From Candidatus Coprenecus pullicola (GTDB lineage Bacteria; Bacteroidota; Bacteroidia; Bacteroidales; UBA932): a stretch of 64,000 nt of DNA. The notes beneath the pieces were generated by a model. That model was not told the origin of the DNA. It worked only from the letters and a program-made list of their open reading frames with translations, and did no database searches. The stretch spans positions 1 to 64,000 of the forward strand of contig DVHR01000069.1 of the NCBI GenBank assembly GCA_018711925.1, in the 5' to 3' direction. Position 1 is the stretch's first letter. Each line of letters begins with the position of its first letter. This document shows positions 1-9,227 of this stretch, one piece after another. The position numbers were made by a program, and so were the translations under genes.

Positions 1-1361
1 TCCACCATCTGTCTCAGCACCGTACGCGCACCGAAACGCGAGGCGGCGTTCTCAGACTCCTTCATGCTCTTCAGGAACGCGGGCATGTCGTCCTTTGATA
101 GAGGCTCGGCCGGAGGCGACTCCATCTTGAGAGGATTGATAGGGGTCCCGTTCTTCCATATACGGAAATCCAGGTGGGGGCCGGTAGAATAACCGGTACT
201 GCCCACATAGCCTATCACCTGCCCCTGCTTGACTCTCTGTCCCACACTGATGTTCTTACCATAGCGGGACAGATGCAGGTATGCCGACGTATATACTGAA
301 TTGTGCTTGATCTTCACCATATTGCCCTCCGCGGTCTTGAATCCTTTATAAACCACGACCCCGTCTCCTATGCTCATCACCTCGGTTCCCGCCGGGGCCG
401 CATAGTCTATACCGGTATGAGGCCTGACTTTTCGGGTTATGGGATGTCTCCTGCTGTATGTAAAGCCGGAACTGATTCTCGTGTAGCTCAAAGGCGCACG
501 GAGGAAGGCCTTGCGCATACTCTCCCCTTTCTCGTTCCAGTAATAATTGCCACTGCCGTCATCAAACCAGTAAGACTTGTAAACCTGGTCTCCATGCGTG
601 AACTCAGCGTACAGGACACGCTCTACATCGAGTATCTCTCCGTCGCATTCGGACTTCTCATATACGGCCTTGAACGAGTCCCCTTTCTGAAGACCGAAGA
701 AGTCAATGCTCCATGCGTATATGTCCGCAAGAGAGACTGCCAGCAGGGCCGGAGCACCGGCATCTATTATATCCTGCCACAGGGAGTTCTCTATATTCAC
801 CTCCACATAGCCTATCGTATTGACCACATCCTTGTCCTCCACCCTGACCGACAGGGAGTCGCGGAGAGTAAAGACCACATAGGAAGCATTGTCCTTCTCA
901 TACACGACCTGAGCCAAGGTGTCCGGTTCCCCGGGCAGATAGTAAGCATGATAGTGATAGCCCACCTTCATCTGCCTCATGTCAAAGACCCCTTTTGACA
1001 AGGCATCCAGAGCATATATGTCACTCTGGGAGGCCCCCAGCCTGGTCATGAGCGTGGAAAAAAACTCTCCCTTGCGGATATTTCCCTCCACCTTGCGGTA
1101 CCTGGAGAGAGGGATACCGTATTCGTAGACTTCGTCGTCATCCCGGACAGTCGCGGACTCAGGCCCGGCATCCTGTTCCGGATAATCCGGGCAAGAGGAA
1201 GGCAGCGGTCCTGTATCACGGACCGGAGCCGGAATGATCTTTACAATCCACGCTATAACGAGAATGAGTAATTCGATGGCAAGAGTGGACAGCACTCCTA
1301 TCACGACTCCTTTGAAAAGCCTGTCTGTCAGCACTCTTTCTTTTAGTTCCTGAAAATTCAT
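1..1361 (-). CDS. M23 (LytM-type) peptidase domain protein, 3' end outside the window
   Basis: At least 453 codons are open from the ATG at 1361 to the window edge. A membrane anchor lies at about residues 17-42, followed by a long periplasmic region and a C-terminal LytM fold. The motif HTGID gives a His 315/Asp 319 pair and YLHL gives His 363. The last motif reads GPHLDF (His 396, Asp 398), where active M23 enzymes have H-x-H, so the third zinc ligand is Asp instead of His. Family members are murein endopeptidases or, when degenerate, activators of amidases. The gene is divergent from mraZ and shares its control region. Membrane anchoring and a position next to the division cluster suggest a role in septal or sidewall peptidoglycan. 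Whether it is catalytic is uncertain. Confidence 0.88.
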   Translation of the reverse strand, partial: MNFQELKERVLTDRLFKGVVIGVLSTLAIELLILVIAWIVKIIPAPVRDTGPLPSSCPDYPEQDAGPESATVRDDDEVYEYGIPLSRYRKVEGNIRKGEFFSTLMTRLGASQSDIYALDALSKGVFDMRQMKVGYHYHAYYLPGEPDTLAQVVYEKDNASYVVFTLRDSLSVRVEDKDVVNTIGYVEVNIENSLWQDIIDAGAPALLAVSLADIYAWSIDFFGLQKGDSFKAVYEKSECDGEILDVERVLYAEFTHGDQVYKSYWFDDGSGNYYWNEKGESMRKAFLRAPLSYTRISSGFTYSRRHPITRKVRPHTGIDYAAPAGTEVMSIGDGVVVYKGFKTAEGNMVKIKHNSVYTSAYLHLSRYGKNISVGQRVKQGQVIGYVGSTGYSTGPHLDFRIWKNGTPINPLKMESPPAEPLSKDDMPAFLKSMKESENAASRFGARTVLRQMV

Positions 1362-1365
1362 GTTA

Positions 1366-1373
1366 CAAATTTA
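1366..1373 (-). promoter_or_regulatory. -7 box of the M23 gene, possibly leaderless
   Basis: Read on the minus strand this is TAAATTTG, a perfect Bacteroidota -7 box (TAnnTTTG). It ends only five bases before the ATG, so transcription would begin at or near the start codon. Confidence 0.5.
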
Positions 1374-1390
1374 GAAAAGAATTCCAAATT

Positions 1391-1430
1391 GTGGAAAAAA
1401 ATGTAAAAAAGTGGAAGTATATGTAAGATT
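1391..1430 (+). promoter_or_regulatory. MraZ-box array, four 10-bp direct repeats
   Basis: Four hexamers of the pattern RTGKAA begin at 1391 (GTGGAA), 1401 (ATGTAA), 1411 (GTGGAA) and 1421 (ATGTAA), exactly 10 bp apart and each preceded by A/T-rich sequence. Direct GTG-type repeats one helical turn apart are the known operator form of MraZ, which represses its own dcw operon. The array covers about -50 to -15 of the mraZ promoter and also lies upstream of the divergent M23 gene. The assignment rests on pattern and position. Confidence 0.72.
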
Positions 1431-1435
1431 TTAGT

Positions 1436-1443
1436 TATTTTTG
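1436..1443 (+). promoter_or_regulatory. mraZ (dcw operon) -7 box
   Basis: TATTTTTG matches TAnnTTTG perfectly and lies 22 bases before the mraZ ATG. No clear TTTG -33 box is seen where it would be expected; that space is taken by the MraZ boxes. Confidence 0.6.
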
Positions 1444-1465
1444 CAGGAAATAAACCCACAACGCA

Positions 1466-1912
1466 ATGACGAAATTCATCGGAGAATACAAAGCCAGGAT
1501 TGACGACAAGGGAAGGCTGGTCTTTCCCTCTGCGTTCAAGGCTCTTATGGACTCCGATGAGCCCATGCGTCTCGTTGTAAAAAAGAACCTTTACTCCCCC
1601 TGTCTCGACATCTACACCTACCGCGAGTGGGAAAGAGAGTCCGAGGACATCAAGTCCAGGCTCAATTTCTTCAATCCGGAGCACTCCACTTTCTGGAGAG
1701 GATACATGAGCGGAAGGGCCGTTGTCGAGCCGGACGGGAAACTGGGCAGGATATCCATTCCCAGGCAGCTTCTGGACAGCATTGGCGCCGGGAAAGAGGT
1801 GATATTCGCCGGCAACGACCACAAGATTGAATTATGGGCCAGGGAGAGGTACGAAAGTTCCCTTATGGACGAGAGTGCGTTTGCCGCCCTGGCCAAAAAG
1901 ATACTAGGATAA
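1466..1912 (+). CDS. mraZ: transcriptional regulator MraZ
   Basis: 148 residues, the usual length. Two SpoVT/AbrB-like halves are visible: the first around IDDKGRLVFP (residues 12-21), the second around DGKLGRISIPRQLL (about 88-101). MraZ forms ring-shaped oligomers and binds direct GTG-type repeats upstream of its own gene, controlling the dcw operon. The operator-like array at 1391-1430 fits autoregulation. It is the first gene of the cluster, with rsmH starting 10 bases after its stop. Confidence 0.97.
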   Translation: MTKFIGEYKARIDDKGRLVFPSAFKALMDSDEPMRLVVKKNLYSPCLDIYTYREWERESEDIKSRLNFFNPEHSTFWRGYMSGRAVVEPDGKLGRISIPRQLLDSIGAGKEVIFAGNDHKIELWARERYESSLMDESAFAALAKKILG

Positions 1913-1922
1913 TCTGTCAGCC

Positions 1923-2834
1923 ATGTCTGAATCTTACCATACACCAGTCCTGCTTGAGGAAAGCATGGATATGCTCGGGATAAAGCCCTCCGGAGTATAT
2001 GTGGACGCCACTCTCGGCGGAGGCGGCCACAGCCGCGCCATACTCTCACGACTGGGAGAATGCGGCAGACTGATTGTATTCGACCAGGATCCGGAAGCCG
2101 TGGCAAATGCCCCGCAGGATGAAAGAGTGACAGCTGTGCGGGCCAACTTCCGGTTCATTCACAACTATGTCAGATATATGGGCTATGACGGGGTAGACGG
2201 CATCATGGCCGACCTCGGAGTCTCCTCCCATCAGTTCGACACTCCGGAAAGAGGATTCTCATTCCGGTTCGACGCTGACCTGGACATGAGGATGAACACC
2301 TCCTCCGGACAGAATGCGGCGGACATACTCAACAGCTACGACGAGGAGTCCCTCGCCGGCATCCTCCGCCTGTACGGAGAAGTGGAAGGCAGCCGGAAAG
2401 CAGCCTCCCTTATCTGCTCCGCAAGGTCCGTCAAACCGATAAAGACTACAACCGACCTGAACAATGCGCTGAAGAGCATCCTGCCCGCAGCCGCACCGCA
2501 CAAGTTCCTGGCCAAAGTATACCAGGCCCTGCGGATCGAGGTCAACGGCGAGATGAAATGCCTGGAGCGTCTTCTGACCGGTATCGGCAAGTCCCTCAGA
2601 CCGGGGGGCACGGCCGTAATCATAACATATCACTCCCTCGAAGACCGCATGGTCAAGAATTTTTTCAAGACCGGGAATGTAGAGGGAAAAGACACCACCG
2701 ACCTGTACGGCCGCAAAGACTGTCCCTTCGATGTCATTACCAGAAAGCCCGTCCTCCCCGGGGAAAACGAGATAATGCGCAACACAAGGGCCAGAAGCGC
2801 GAAACTGAGGGCCGCACGGAAAAAAGCCGTATGA
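1923..2834 (+). CDS. rsmH: 16S rRNA (cytosine-1402-N4)-methyltransferase RsmH
   Basis: 303 residues, normal length. The N-terminal HTPVLLEE and the SAM-binding stretch VDATLGGGGHS (about 27-37) are diagnostic, as are SSHQFD and ITYHSLEDR further on. The enzyme methylates N4 of C1402 in the 16S rRNA P site. It is the second gene of the dcw cluster as in most bacteria. Its TGA overlaps the ATG of the next gene (ATGA at 2831-2834), so translation is probably coupled. Confidence 0.97.
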   Translation: MSESYHTPVLLEESMDMLGIKPSGVYVDATLGGGGHSRAILSRLGECGRLIVFDQDPEAVANAPQDERVTAVRANFRFIHNYVRYMGYDGVDGIMADLGVSSHQFDTPERGFSFRFDADLDMRMNTSSGQNAADILNSYDEESLAGILRLYGEVEGSRKAASLICSARSVKPIKTTTDLNNALKSILPAAAPHKFLAKVYQALRIEVNGEMKCLERLLTGIGKSLRPGGTAVIITYHSLEDRMVKNFFKTGNVEGKDTTDLYGRKDCPFDVITRKPVLPGENEIMRNTRARSAKLRAARKKAV

Positions 2835-3154
2835 AAAAGGAGATTCTGGAAAACGTACTGGGAGGACAGGTACTGGCCAGGCGCGGCCTGACAAAGAATT
2901 GGAAATTCATCATCTACATATTCATCCTGGTGCTCGTCTACATCAGCATCCATTTCTGGACACGCAACACCATGCAGAGAATCGCCCGCAATGAGGAGAC
3001 CCTGCGCAACCTCCGCTCGGAGTATATGGGCAAATATACCCGGCTGCTGTACACCGGCAAAAGAGGTGAGATAGAACAACTGCTCGAGGAGAACGGCCTG
3101 GAGCTCCTGCCTCCGGACACGCCGCCTACGAGAATCAACCTTAAGGAGGACTGA
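2831..3154 (+). CDS. ftsL: FtsL-like division protein
   Basis: 107 residues from the ATG that overlaps the rsmH stop. The protein has a short basic N-terminus, one membrane segment (about residues 26-44) and a periplasmic helix with a heptad-like pattern, ending in a conserved-looking ELLPPDTPP stretch. FtsL proteins diverge strongly, so the call rests on topology, size and position between rsmH and ftsI. In other bacteria FtsL forms the FtsQLB complex that activates FtsWI. ftsI begins 3 bases after the stop, preceded by a good GGAGGA site inside the end of this gene. Confidence 0.8.
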   Translation: MKKEILENVLGGQVLARRGLTKNWKFIIYIFILVLVYISIHFWTRNTMQRIARNEETLRNLRSEYMGKYTRLLYTGKRGEIEQLLEENGLELLPPDTPPTRINLKED

Positions 3155-3157
3155 CGC

Positions 3158-5254
3158 ATGGCCAAGACAAGTACATTCACCAGATTTATCTATGTATACC
3201 TGCTCTTCCTTCTGGCCGGATTTGGAGCGATAGTCCGCATCATCCTCGTCCAGGTCAACAAGGACAGGGTCACGCTGGACGACATCTATAAAGAGCAGGT
3301 ACTGGAACCGTCCAGAGGCAGCATCCTATCTTATGACGGACGCCCGCTGGCGGTATCCATTCCGGTCTACGACCTGCACTGGGACTCCAAAGCCATGCCT
3401 GACAGCGTCCTGATGCCCAAGATAGACTCCCTGTCCCGCTGCCTGTCGGACATGTTCCGGGACAAGTCGGCACGGGCCTACAAGAATGAGCTGCTCAGCG
3501 CAAGGAAGGCCGGCAAGAGATACCTTAAAATAGGGGACCGTAAAGTGGACTTCGGAGAGCTGACTGAGATCAGACAGTTCCCGGTATTCAGGCTGGGACA
3601 GTTCAAGGGAGGGCTCATAGTCGACACTGACAGCGAGAGAGTCAATCCCTACGGAAAGCTGGCCAACCGTACCATAGGATATCTTAACGCTGACGGAGGC
3701 GGAACGGGAATCGAGTACACCTACGACTACAAGCTGCGCGGCGAGAAGGGCGTACAGACTATACACCGCACCCTCGGAGACCAGTGGATACCGGTGAACG
3801 GAGCCTCTGTCGTACCGGCTGTTGACGGATACGATATCAGAACGACGATAGACGTACGCATACAGGAGGCCGCTGAGACCGAGCTGAGGGAGCAGCTGGC
3901 CATGAGCGATGTCTTTGAAGGAGGTACGGCAGTCATAATGGATGTCAAGACCGGAGCCATAAGGGGCATTGCCAACATGTTCAAGAAAAGTGACGGAACC
4001 TTCGACGAGTCCTACAACTACGCCATCGCCCACGCGACCGAGCCTGGCTCTACTCTCAAGCTGGCCGCCCTGATGGCCATGATCGAGGACGGATGCATCA
4101 CCCTGGACACCGAAGTCGACGGAGGCGACGGCAGGTGGCGTTACGCCGGACACTGGATTACCGACACGCACAGGGGCGGATACGGCAAGATGACGGCCCT
4201 GGAGGCATTCGAGAAATCGTCCAACATCGCTTTCGCCAAGATGATCACCGAGGCCTACGGCGACGATCCTGCCACCTACGTGTCCCGTCTGCACAACATG
4301 AAGCTGGTCGAGAAACTCAATCTCGATATCGGCGGAGAAGGGTACGCCTACATAACCAGTCCCGACGACCCGCAGTGGTCCGGCTCCACCCTGGCCAGTC
4401 TGGGATACGGATACGCCCTGACTGTCACGCCCATGCACATCCTGACATTCTACAACGCCGTGGCCAACGGCGGCAAGATGATGAGGCCCTACTTCATTGA
4501 GGACTTCGAGAAGGACGGTATCGTGGAAGAAAGCTCAGGTCCGACAGTCGTAAGCGGCTCCATCTGCTCCAAGAGCACTCTCAAAGCCGTCAGAAAGGCC
4601 CTCAGGGGCGTGGTCGAGGAAGGTACCGCCAAAATATGCAATGACGAAAGATACGCCATAGCCGGAAAGACAGGTACGGCCAGAGTAGCCATAAACGGCA
4701 GATACGAGGACAGTGAGGGCTATCGCAGGCATCAGGCGTCGTTCGCCGGATATTTTCCGGCCGATGACCCGAAATACTCCTGCATCGTAGTGCTGTACAC
4801 CGGCAAGACGAAGGGCAACTTCTACGGAGCGACTTGGGCGGCACCTGTATTCAAACGCATAGCGGACAAGATATACGCCTCGCATCCTGAATGGAACCGG
4901 CCGCTCAGCTCCGCCGGCAAGACCCCTCCGGACAATCCCAGGCTAGCCTCCGGCCTGGCCGGCCAGAAAGGGATGCCGATAGACTATATGCCCATGCGCA
5001 CAAGGCCGGTGGAAGACGGTTGGATACACGTAGACCTGGACAAGAGTTCTGGCGAGCAGTCCATCAGCGGTCTAGCCATAGAGCAGGGCATCGTCCCCGA
5101 CGTGGAGGGCATGGGGATTAAGGACGCCGTATACCTTCTGGAGAACGAAGGCTACAAGGTCGTGTTCCATGGGTCAGGCAGGGTCTCGTCACAGACTCCT
5201 GCGGCAGGAGACCCGCTGGAAAAGGGAAAGCAAATTACACTCACTTTGAAATAA
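3158..5254 (+). CDS. ftsI: septal transpeptidase FtsI (class B penicillin-binding protein) with PASTA domain
   Basis: 698 residues. There is one N-terminal membrane segment (about 10-30) and a PBP dimerisation region (about 45-230). The transpeptidase domain carries the three active-site motifs: STLK (nucleophile Ser 298), SSN (354-356) and KTGT (504-507). A single PASTA domain closes the protein (about 640-698). The role is to cross-link septal peptidoglycan with FtsW. AGGAGG precedes the ATG at 3158. The C-terminal PASTA domain is common in Bacteroidota division PBPs but absent from E. coli FtsI. Confidence 0.96.
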   Translation: MAKTSTFTRFIYVYLLFLLAGFGAIVRIILVQVNKDRVTLDDIYKEQVLEPSRGSILSYDGRPLAVSIPVYDLHWDSKAMPDSVLMPKIDSLSRCLSDMFRDKSARAYKNELLSARKAGKRYLKIGDRKVDFGELTEIRQFPVFRLGQFKGGLIVDTDSERVNPYGKLANRTIGYLNADGGGTGIEYTYDYKLRGEKGVQTIHRTLGDQWIPVNGASVVPAVDGYDIRTTIDVRIQEAAETELREQLAMSDVFEGGTAVIMDVKTGAIRGIANMFKKSDGTFDESYNYAIAHATEPGSTLKLAALMAMIEDGCITLDTEVDGGDGRWRYAGHWITDTHRGGYGKMTALEAFEKSSNIAFAKMITEAYGDDPATYVSRLHNMKLVEKLNLDIGGEGYAYITSPDDPQWSGSTLASLGYGYALTVTPMHILTFYNAVANGGKMMRPYFIEDFEKDGIVEESSGPTVVSGSICSKSTLKAVRKALRGVVEEGTAKICNDERYAIAGKTGTARVAINGRYEDSEGYRRHQASFAGYFPADDPKYSCIVVLYTGKTKGNFYGATWAAPVFKRIADKIYASHPEWNRPLSSAGKTPPDNPRLASGLAGQKGMPIDYMPMRTRPVEDGWIHVDLDKSSGEQSISGLAIEQGIVPDVEGMGIKDAVYLLENEGYKVVFHGSGRVSSQTPAAGDPLEKGKQITLTLK

Positions 5255-5262
5255 TACAAGAT

Positions 5263-6714
5263 ATGAGGCTTGACAACATATTAAAAGGTATAGAGGTGCT
5301 GGAAACGACCGGCTGCCATGACAAGGATATCACAGACGTGACCTCCGACTCAAGACAATGCTCTGCAGGCAGTCTGTTCATCGCCATAGACGGATTCGAC
5401 AGTGACGGACACTCATATATCCGGAATGCGGCTGAGGCCGGAGCCCGCACCGTGGTCTACAGCAAGGCGGAGGCCGCTGCTGAGATTGCTTCCCTCAGGC
5501 TCACAGGTATCCGGGTCGCGGATTCCAGAGCGGCTGCGGCCGACATCGCCGGCAATTTCTTCGGACACCCGAGCCGTCAGCTGAGCCTGGTCGGAGTCAC
5601 CGGCACGAACGGCAAGACCACCATAGCCACCCTGCTCTACCGCCTGTTCTCAGGGATGGGCTATTGCTGCGGCCTGCTGTCCACCATAGCCAATTACGTC
5701 TGCGGGGAGCGTTTCGAGACCACCAACACCACCCAGGACCCGATAACCGTCAACCGGCTGCTGCGCATGATGGTCGACCGCGGCTGTGAATACGGATTCA
5801 TGGAAGTAAGCTCACACGCCCTGCACCAGGGCCGCGTAAGGGGTCTGCACTTCAGGGGCGCGGTATTCACCAACATCACCCACGACCATCTGGACTACCA
5901 CAAGACCTTCAGCGAGTACATCCGCTGCAAGAAGCTCCTGTTCGACTCCCTGGACAAGGACGCATTTGCCCTGATCAACTCCGATGACCGCAACGCCTCC
6001 ATCATGGTCCAGAACACCACAGCCAGGGTCTACCGCTACTCCGAGGGCAGCATGGCTGAGTTCAAGGTCCGTATAGTGGAGCGCAGTCTGGAAGGGTACC
6101 TGCTGAACATCAACGGAACGGAAGTCTGGACACGGTTTATAGGGGACTACAACGCGCACAATATCTGCGCAGTGTACGGTACCGCCCTGCTGCTTGGCGC
6201 CGACAGGGAGGAGACTCTTAGGAGTATCAGCGCGATGGGACCGGTACCCGGCAGGATGGAATACTTCAAAGGACAGAGGGGGATAACGGCAGTCGTAGAC
6301 TACGCCCATACTCCTGACGCGCTGGAGAACGTGCTCAGGACACTCCGGGAGATCAGCGGCGGAGCTCCGGTCATTGCCGTATTCGGCTGCGGAGGCAACC
6401 GGGACCGTACCAAAAGACCGGAGATGGCCGCCATCGGAGCCCGCTACGCGGACCGGCTGGTCATCACCTCCGACAACCCCCGTTTCGAGAAGCCGGAGGA
6501 CATCATCGGGAACATGAAGGAAGGACTGGACGCGGAGGGCATGGCAAAGTCCATTTTCATCACTGACCGCCGGGAAGCCATCCGCACGGCCATAATGACC
6601 GCTCCGGACGGAGCCATAGTACTCGTAGCCGGCAAAGGGCACGAGGACTATCAGATAGTAAACGGCGTGAAATCGCATTTTGACGACAAGGATGTCATAA
6701 AAGAAGTGCTATGA
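5263..6714 (+). CDS. murE: UDP-MurNAc-tripeptide synthetase MurE
   Basis: 483 residues, with the Mur-ligase ATP site GTNGKTT at 114-120. The motif DNPR (404-407) is the signature of enzymes that add meso-diaminopimelate; lysine-adding MurE enzymes differ here. This predicts a DAP-type peptidoglycan. Cytoplasmic and ATP-dependent, it acts on UDP-MurNAc-L-Ala-D-Glu. Its stop overlaps the mraY start (ATGA at 6711-6714). Confidence 0.96.
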   Translation: MRLDNILKGIEVLETTGCHDKDITDVTSDSRQCSAGSLFIAIDGFDSDGHSYIRNAAEAGARTVVYSKAEAAAEIASLRLTGIRVADSRAAAADIAGNFFGHPSRQLSLVGVTGTNGKTTIATLLYRLFSGMGYCCGLLSTIANYVCGERFETTNTTQDPITVNRLLRMMVDRGCEYGFMEVSSHALHQGRVRGLHFRGAVFTNITHDHLDYHKTFSEYIRCKKLLFDSLDKDAFALINSDDRNASIMVQNTTARVYRYSEGSMAEFKVRIVERSLEGYLLNINGTEVWTRFIGDYNAHNICAVYGTALLLGADREETLRSISAMGPVPGRMEYFKGQRGITAVVDYAHTPDALENVLRTLREISGGAPVIAVFGCGGNRDRTKRPEMAAIGARYADRLVITSDNPRFEKPEDIIGNMKEGLDAEGMAKSIFITDRREAIRTAIMTAPDGAIVLVAGKGHEDYQIVNGVKSHFDDKDVIKEVL

Positions 6715-7889
6715 TATACCATCTGTTCGAACATTTTCAGTATCTGGACTTCCCCGGCTCGGGAATCATGCAGTACATCTCTGTGCGCTCCATCCTGGCG
6801 AGCATCACTGCGATTGTGCTGATTCTCTGTTTCGGAAAGAAGTTCATAAAATACATGCAGCGCAAGCAGCTCGGAGAGGAGATCCGCGACCTGGGTCTGG
6901 AAGGGCAGCTGGCCAAGAAAGGCACTCCCACGATGGGCGGGGTACTCATCCTCGGTGCGATACTCATCGCGGTGCTGCTGTTCGGAGACCTGACCAACAT
7001 GTATATCCAACTGCTGCTGATCACTCTGGTATGGCTGGGCTGTCTCGGCTTCGCGGACGACTACATCAAGGTCTTCCGCAAGAACAAGGAGGGAATGCCC
7101 GGCAAATACAAGATCGTGGGACAGGTCATCCTGGGACTCGCGGTGGGCATCACGATATGCGTACACGAGGACACCATAAGCACCCTGACCACCATACCGT
7201 TCGTAAAGGACAACGAGTTTGACTACGCCTGGCTGGCCCTCGGCAGCGGCAAGACCAAGGAACTGCTTCAGGTCGTAATCTATATACTGGTCATCATCTT
7301 TATCATCACGGCCACCTCCAACGGCACCAATCTGACCGACGGCATGGACGGACTCGCCGCCGGTGTAACGGCCATCGTCGGAGCCGTCCTGGGCATCCTG
7401 GCGTACTTCTCCGGAAATGTCATCTACGCAGATTACCTCAACATCATGTACATCCCGGACTCAGGCGAGATCGTGGTATATATGTCGGCCCTGATCGGAG
7501 CCCTGCTGGGATTCCTGTGGTATAACTCCTACCCTGCCCAGGTGTTCATGGGAGACACCGGCAGTCTTGCACTGGGAGGCATCATCGGAGTGACTGCGGT
7601 CCTTATCCGCAAGGAGCTGCTGCTGCCCATACTCTGCGGCATATTCCTGGCCGAGTCCCTCTCGGTCATCATCCAGAGACTGTATTTCAAGTATACAAAG
7701 AAAAAATACGGCGAGGGCCGCAGAGTGTTCAAGATGTCCCCGCTGCACCACCACTTCCAGAAGGAAGGAGTACCCGCCCTGATCAAAAAGCCGGTCAGGG
7801 CCATACCTGAGGCCAAGATCGTCATGCGGTTCTGGCTTATCAGCGTCATACTTGCGATTTTGACAATTATCACACTGAAAATAAGATAA
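6711..7889 (+). CDS. mraY: phospho-MurNAc-pentapeptide transferase MraY
   Basis: 392 residues with about ten membrane segments. Conserved cytoplasmic motifs are present: [16 protein letters not shown] (catalytic Asp pair), [13 protein letters not shown] and HHHFQKEG. It joins UDP-MurNAc-pentapeptide to undecaprenyl phosphate, making lipid I at the inner membrane. It overlaps murE by 4 bases and murD follows after 2 bases. Confidence 0.97.
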   Translation: MIYHLFEHFQYLDFPGSGIMQYISVRSILASITAIVLILCFGKKFIKYMQRKQLGEEIRDLGLEGQLAKKGTPTMGGVLILGAILIAVLLFGDLTNMYIQLLLITLVWLGCLGFADDYIKVFRKNKEGMPGKYKIVGQVILGLAVGITICVHEDTISTLTTIPFVKDNEFDYAWLALGSGKTKELLQVVIYILVIIFIITATSNGTNLTDGMDGLAAGVTAIVGAVLGILAYFSGNVIYADYLNIMYIPDSGEIVVYMSALIGALLGFLWYNSYPAQVFMGDTGSLALGGIIGVTAVLIRKELLLPILCGIFLAESLSVIIQRLYFKYTKKKYGEGRRVFKMSPLHHHFQKEGVPALIKKPVRAIPEAKIVMRFWLISVILAILTIITLKIR

Positions 7890-7891
7890 TC

Positions 7892-9226
7892 ATGAAACGG
7901 ATTGTAGCACTTGGAGGCGGTGAGAGCGGCGTAGGAGCCGCCGTCCTCGCAAAAGTAAAGGGTCTGGACGTCTTTCTGTCCGACAACAGCTCCATATCGC
8001 CGGAGGCTAAGGCTACTCTCGACAAGTACGGCATAGCCTACGAGGAAGGGGGGCACAGCAGGGAGAAGATTCTCAACGCGGATGAGATAGTAAAAAGTCC
8101 CGGTATCCCGGACAGCGCGCCCATAGTCAGCGAGGCCATAAGGGCAGGCATACCCGTGATATCGGAGATAGAGTTCGCCGGCAGATACGACAGAGCGAAG
8201 AAAATCTGCGTCACCGGCAGCAACGGCAAGACCACGACCACCTCTCTCATCTACTACATGCTGCGCAACGCTGGTCTCAACGTCGGACTCGGCGGCAACA
8301 TCGGCAAGAGCTACGCCTACCAGGTGGCGACCGAGGACTTTGACATTTACGTTCTGGAGCTCAGCAGCTTCCAGCTTGACGGCATGTATGACTTCAAGGC
8401 CGACATAGCCATCATCCTCAACATCACCCCGGACCATCTGGACCGCTACGACCACAAGATGCAGAACTATGTACGGGCAAAGTTCCGCATCACCCGCAAT
8501 ATGTCGGAACAGGACTGCTTCATCTTCTGCGACGATGACAGCATAACTGTCGGCCACATCAACGAGATAGTACTAAGGGCCAAGATGCTTCCCTTCTCCG
8601 AAAGACACGAGGTAAGCGAAGGAGCCTTTGCCGATGATGACAAGATAACCCTCCGCTACGAGGGCGAGGAGTGGAGCTTGCCAACGGAAGAGCTTTCGCT
8701 CAAGGGCAAGCACAACATCTACAACTCCATGGCCGCAGCCATAGCCGGTAAAATCATGAACATCACCAACGATGTCATACGTCGAAGCCTGGCCACGTTC
8801 AAGAACATCGAGCACCGCCTGGAAAACGTGATGAGCGTGGGCGGAGTGCTCTACATCAACGATTCGAAGGCCACCAATGTCAATTCCACCTGGTACGCCC
8901 TGGAATGCATGGACCGGCCGGTGGTCTGGATTGCCGGAGGCACAGACAAGGGCAACGACTACTCGGAGATAGCAGACCTGGTCAAGGCCAAGGTGAAAGC
9001 CCTGGTCTGCCTCGGAAAGGACAACCGGAAACTGCACGAGTCATTCAGCGGCATACTAAACACCATTGAGGATGCGTCTTCGGCAAAAGAGGCCGTAGAC
9101 AAAGCCAGCAGACTGGCCCAGGACGGTGACGTGGTGCTGCTCTCCCCATGCTGCGCCAGCTTCGACCTGTTCAGGAACTACGAGGACAGGGGGCGCCAGT
9201 TCAAACAAGCAGTAAGGGAACTGTAA
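7892..9226 (+). CDS. murD: UDP-MurNAc-L-alanine:D-glutamate ligase MurD
   Basis: 444 residues with a Rossmann-like N-terminus (LGGGESGVGAA), the ATP site GSNGKTT at 109-115, and the Mur-ligase central and C-terminal domains (NDSKATN, WIAGG.DKG). It adds D-Glu to UDP-MurNAc-L-Ala in the cytoplasm. ftsW starts one base after its stop. Confidence 0.97.
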   Translation: MKRIVALGGGESGVGAAVLAKVKGLDVFLSDNSSISPEAKATLDKYGIAYEEGGHSREKILNADEIVKSPGIPDSAPIVSEAIRAGIPVISEIEFAGRYDRAKKICVTGSNGKTTTTSLIYYMLRNAGLNVGLGGNIGKSYAYQVATEDFDIYVLELSSFQLDGMYDFKADIAIILNITPDHLDRYDHKMQNYVRAKFRITRNMSEQDCFIFCDDDSITVGHINEIVLRAKMLPFSERHEVSEGAFADDDKITLRYEGEEWSLPTEELSLKGKHNIYNSMAAAIAGKIMNITNDVIRRSLATFKNIEHRLENVMSVGGVLYINDSKATNVNSTWYALECMDRPVVWIAGGTDKGNDYSEIADLVKAKVKALVCLGKDNRKLHESFSGILNTIEDASSAKEAVDKASRLAQDGDVVLLSPCCASFDLFRNYEDRGRQFKQAVREL

Positions 9227-9227
9227 T

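Noticed and set aside
3326..4438. 370-codon minus-strand frame inside ftsI
   Set aside because: A codon-bias shadow of ftsI; the plus strand carries all three penicillin-binding motifs.
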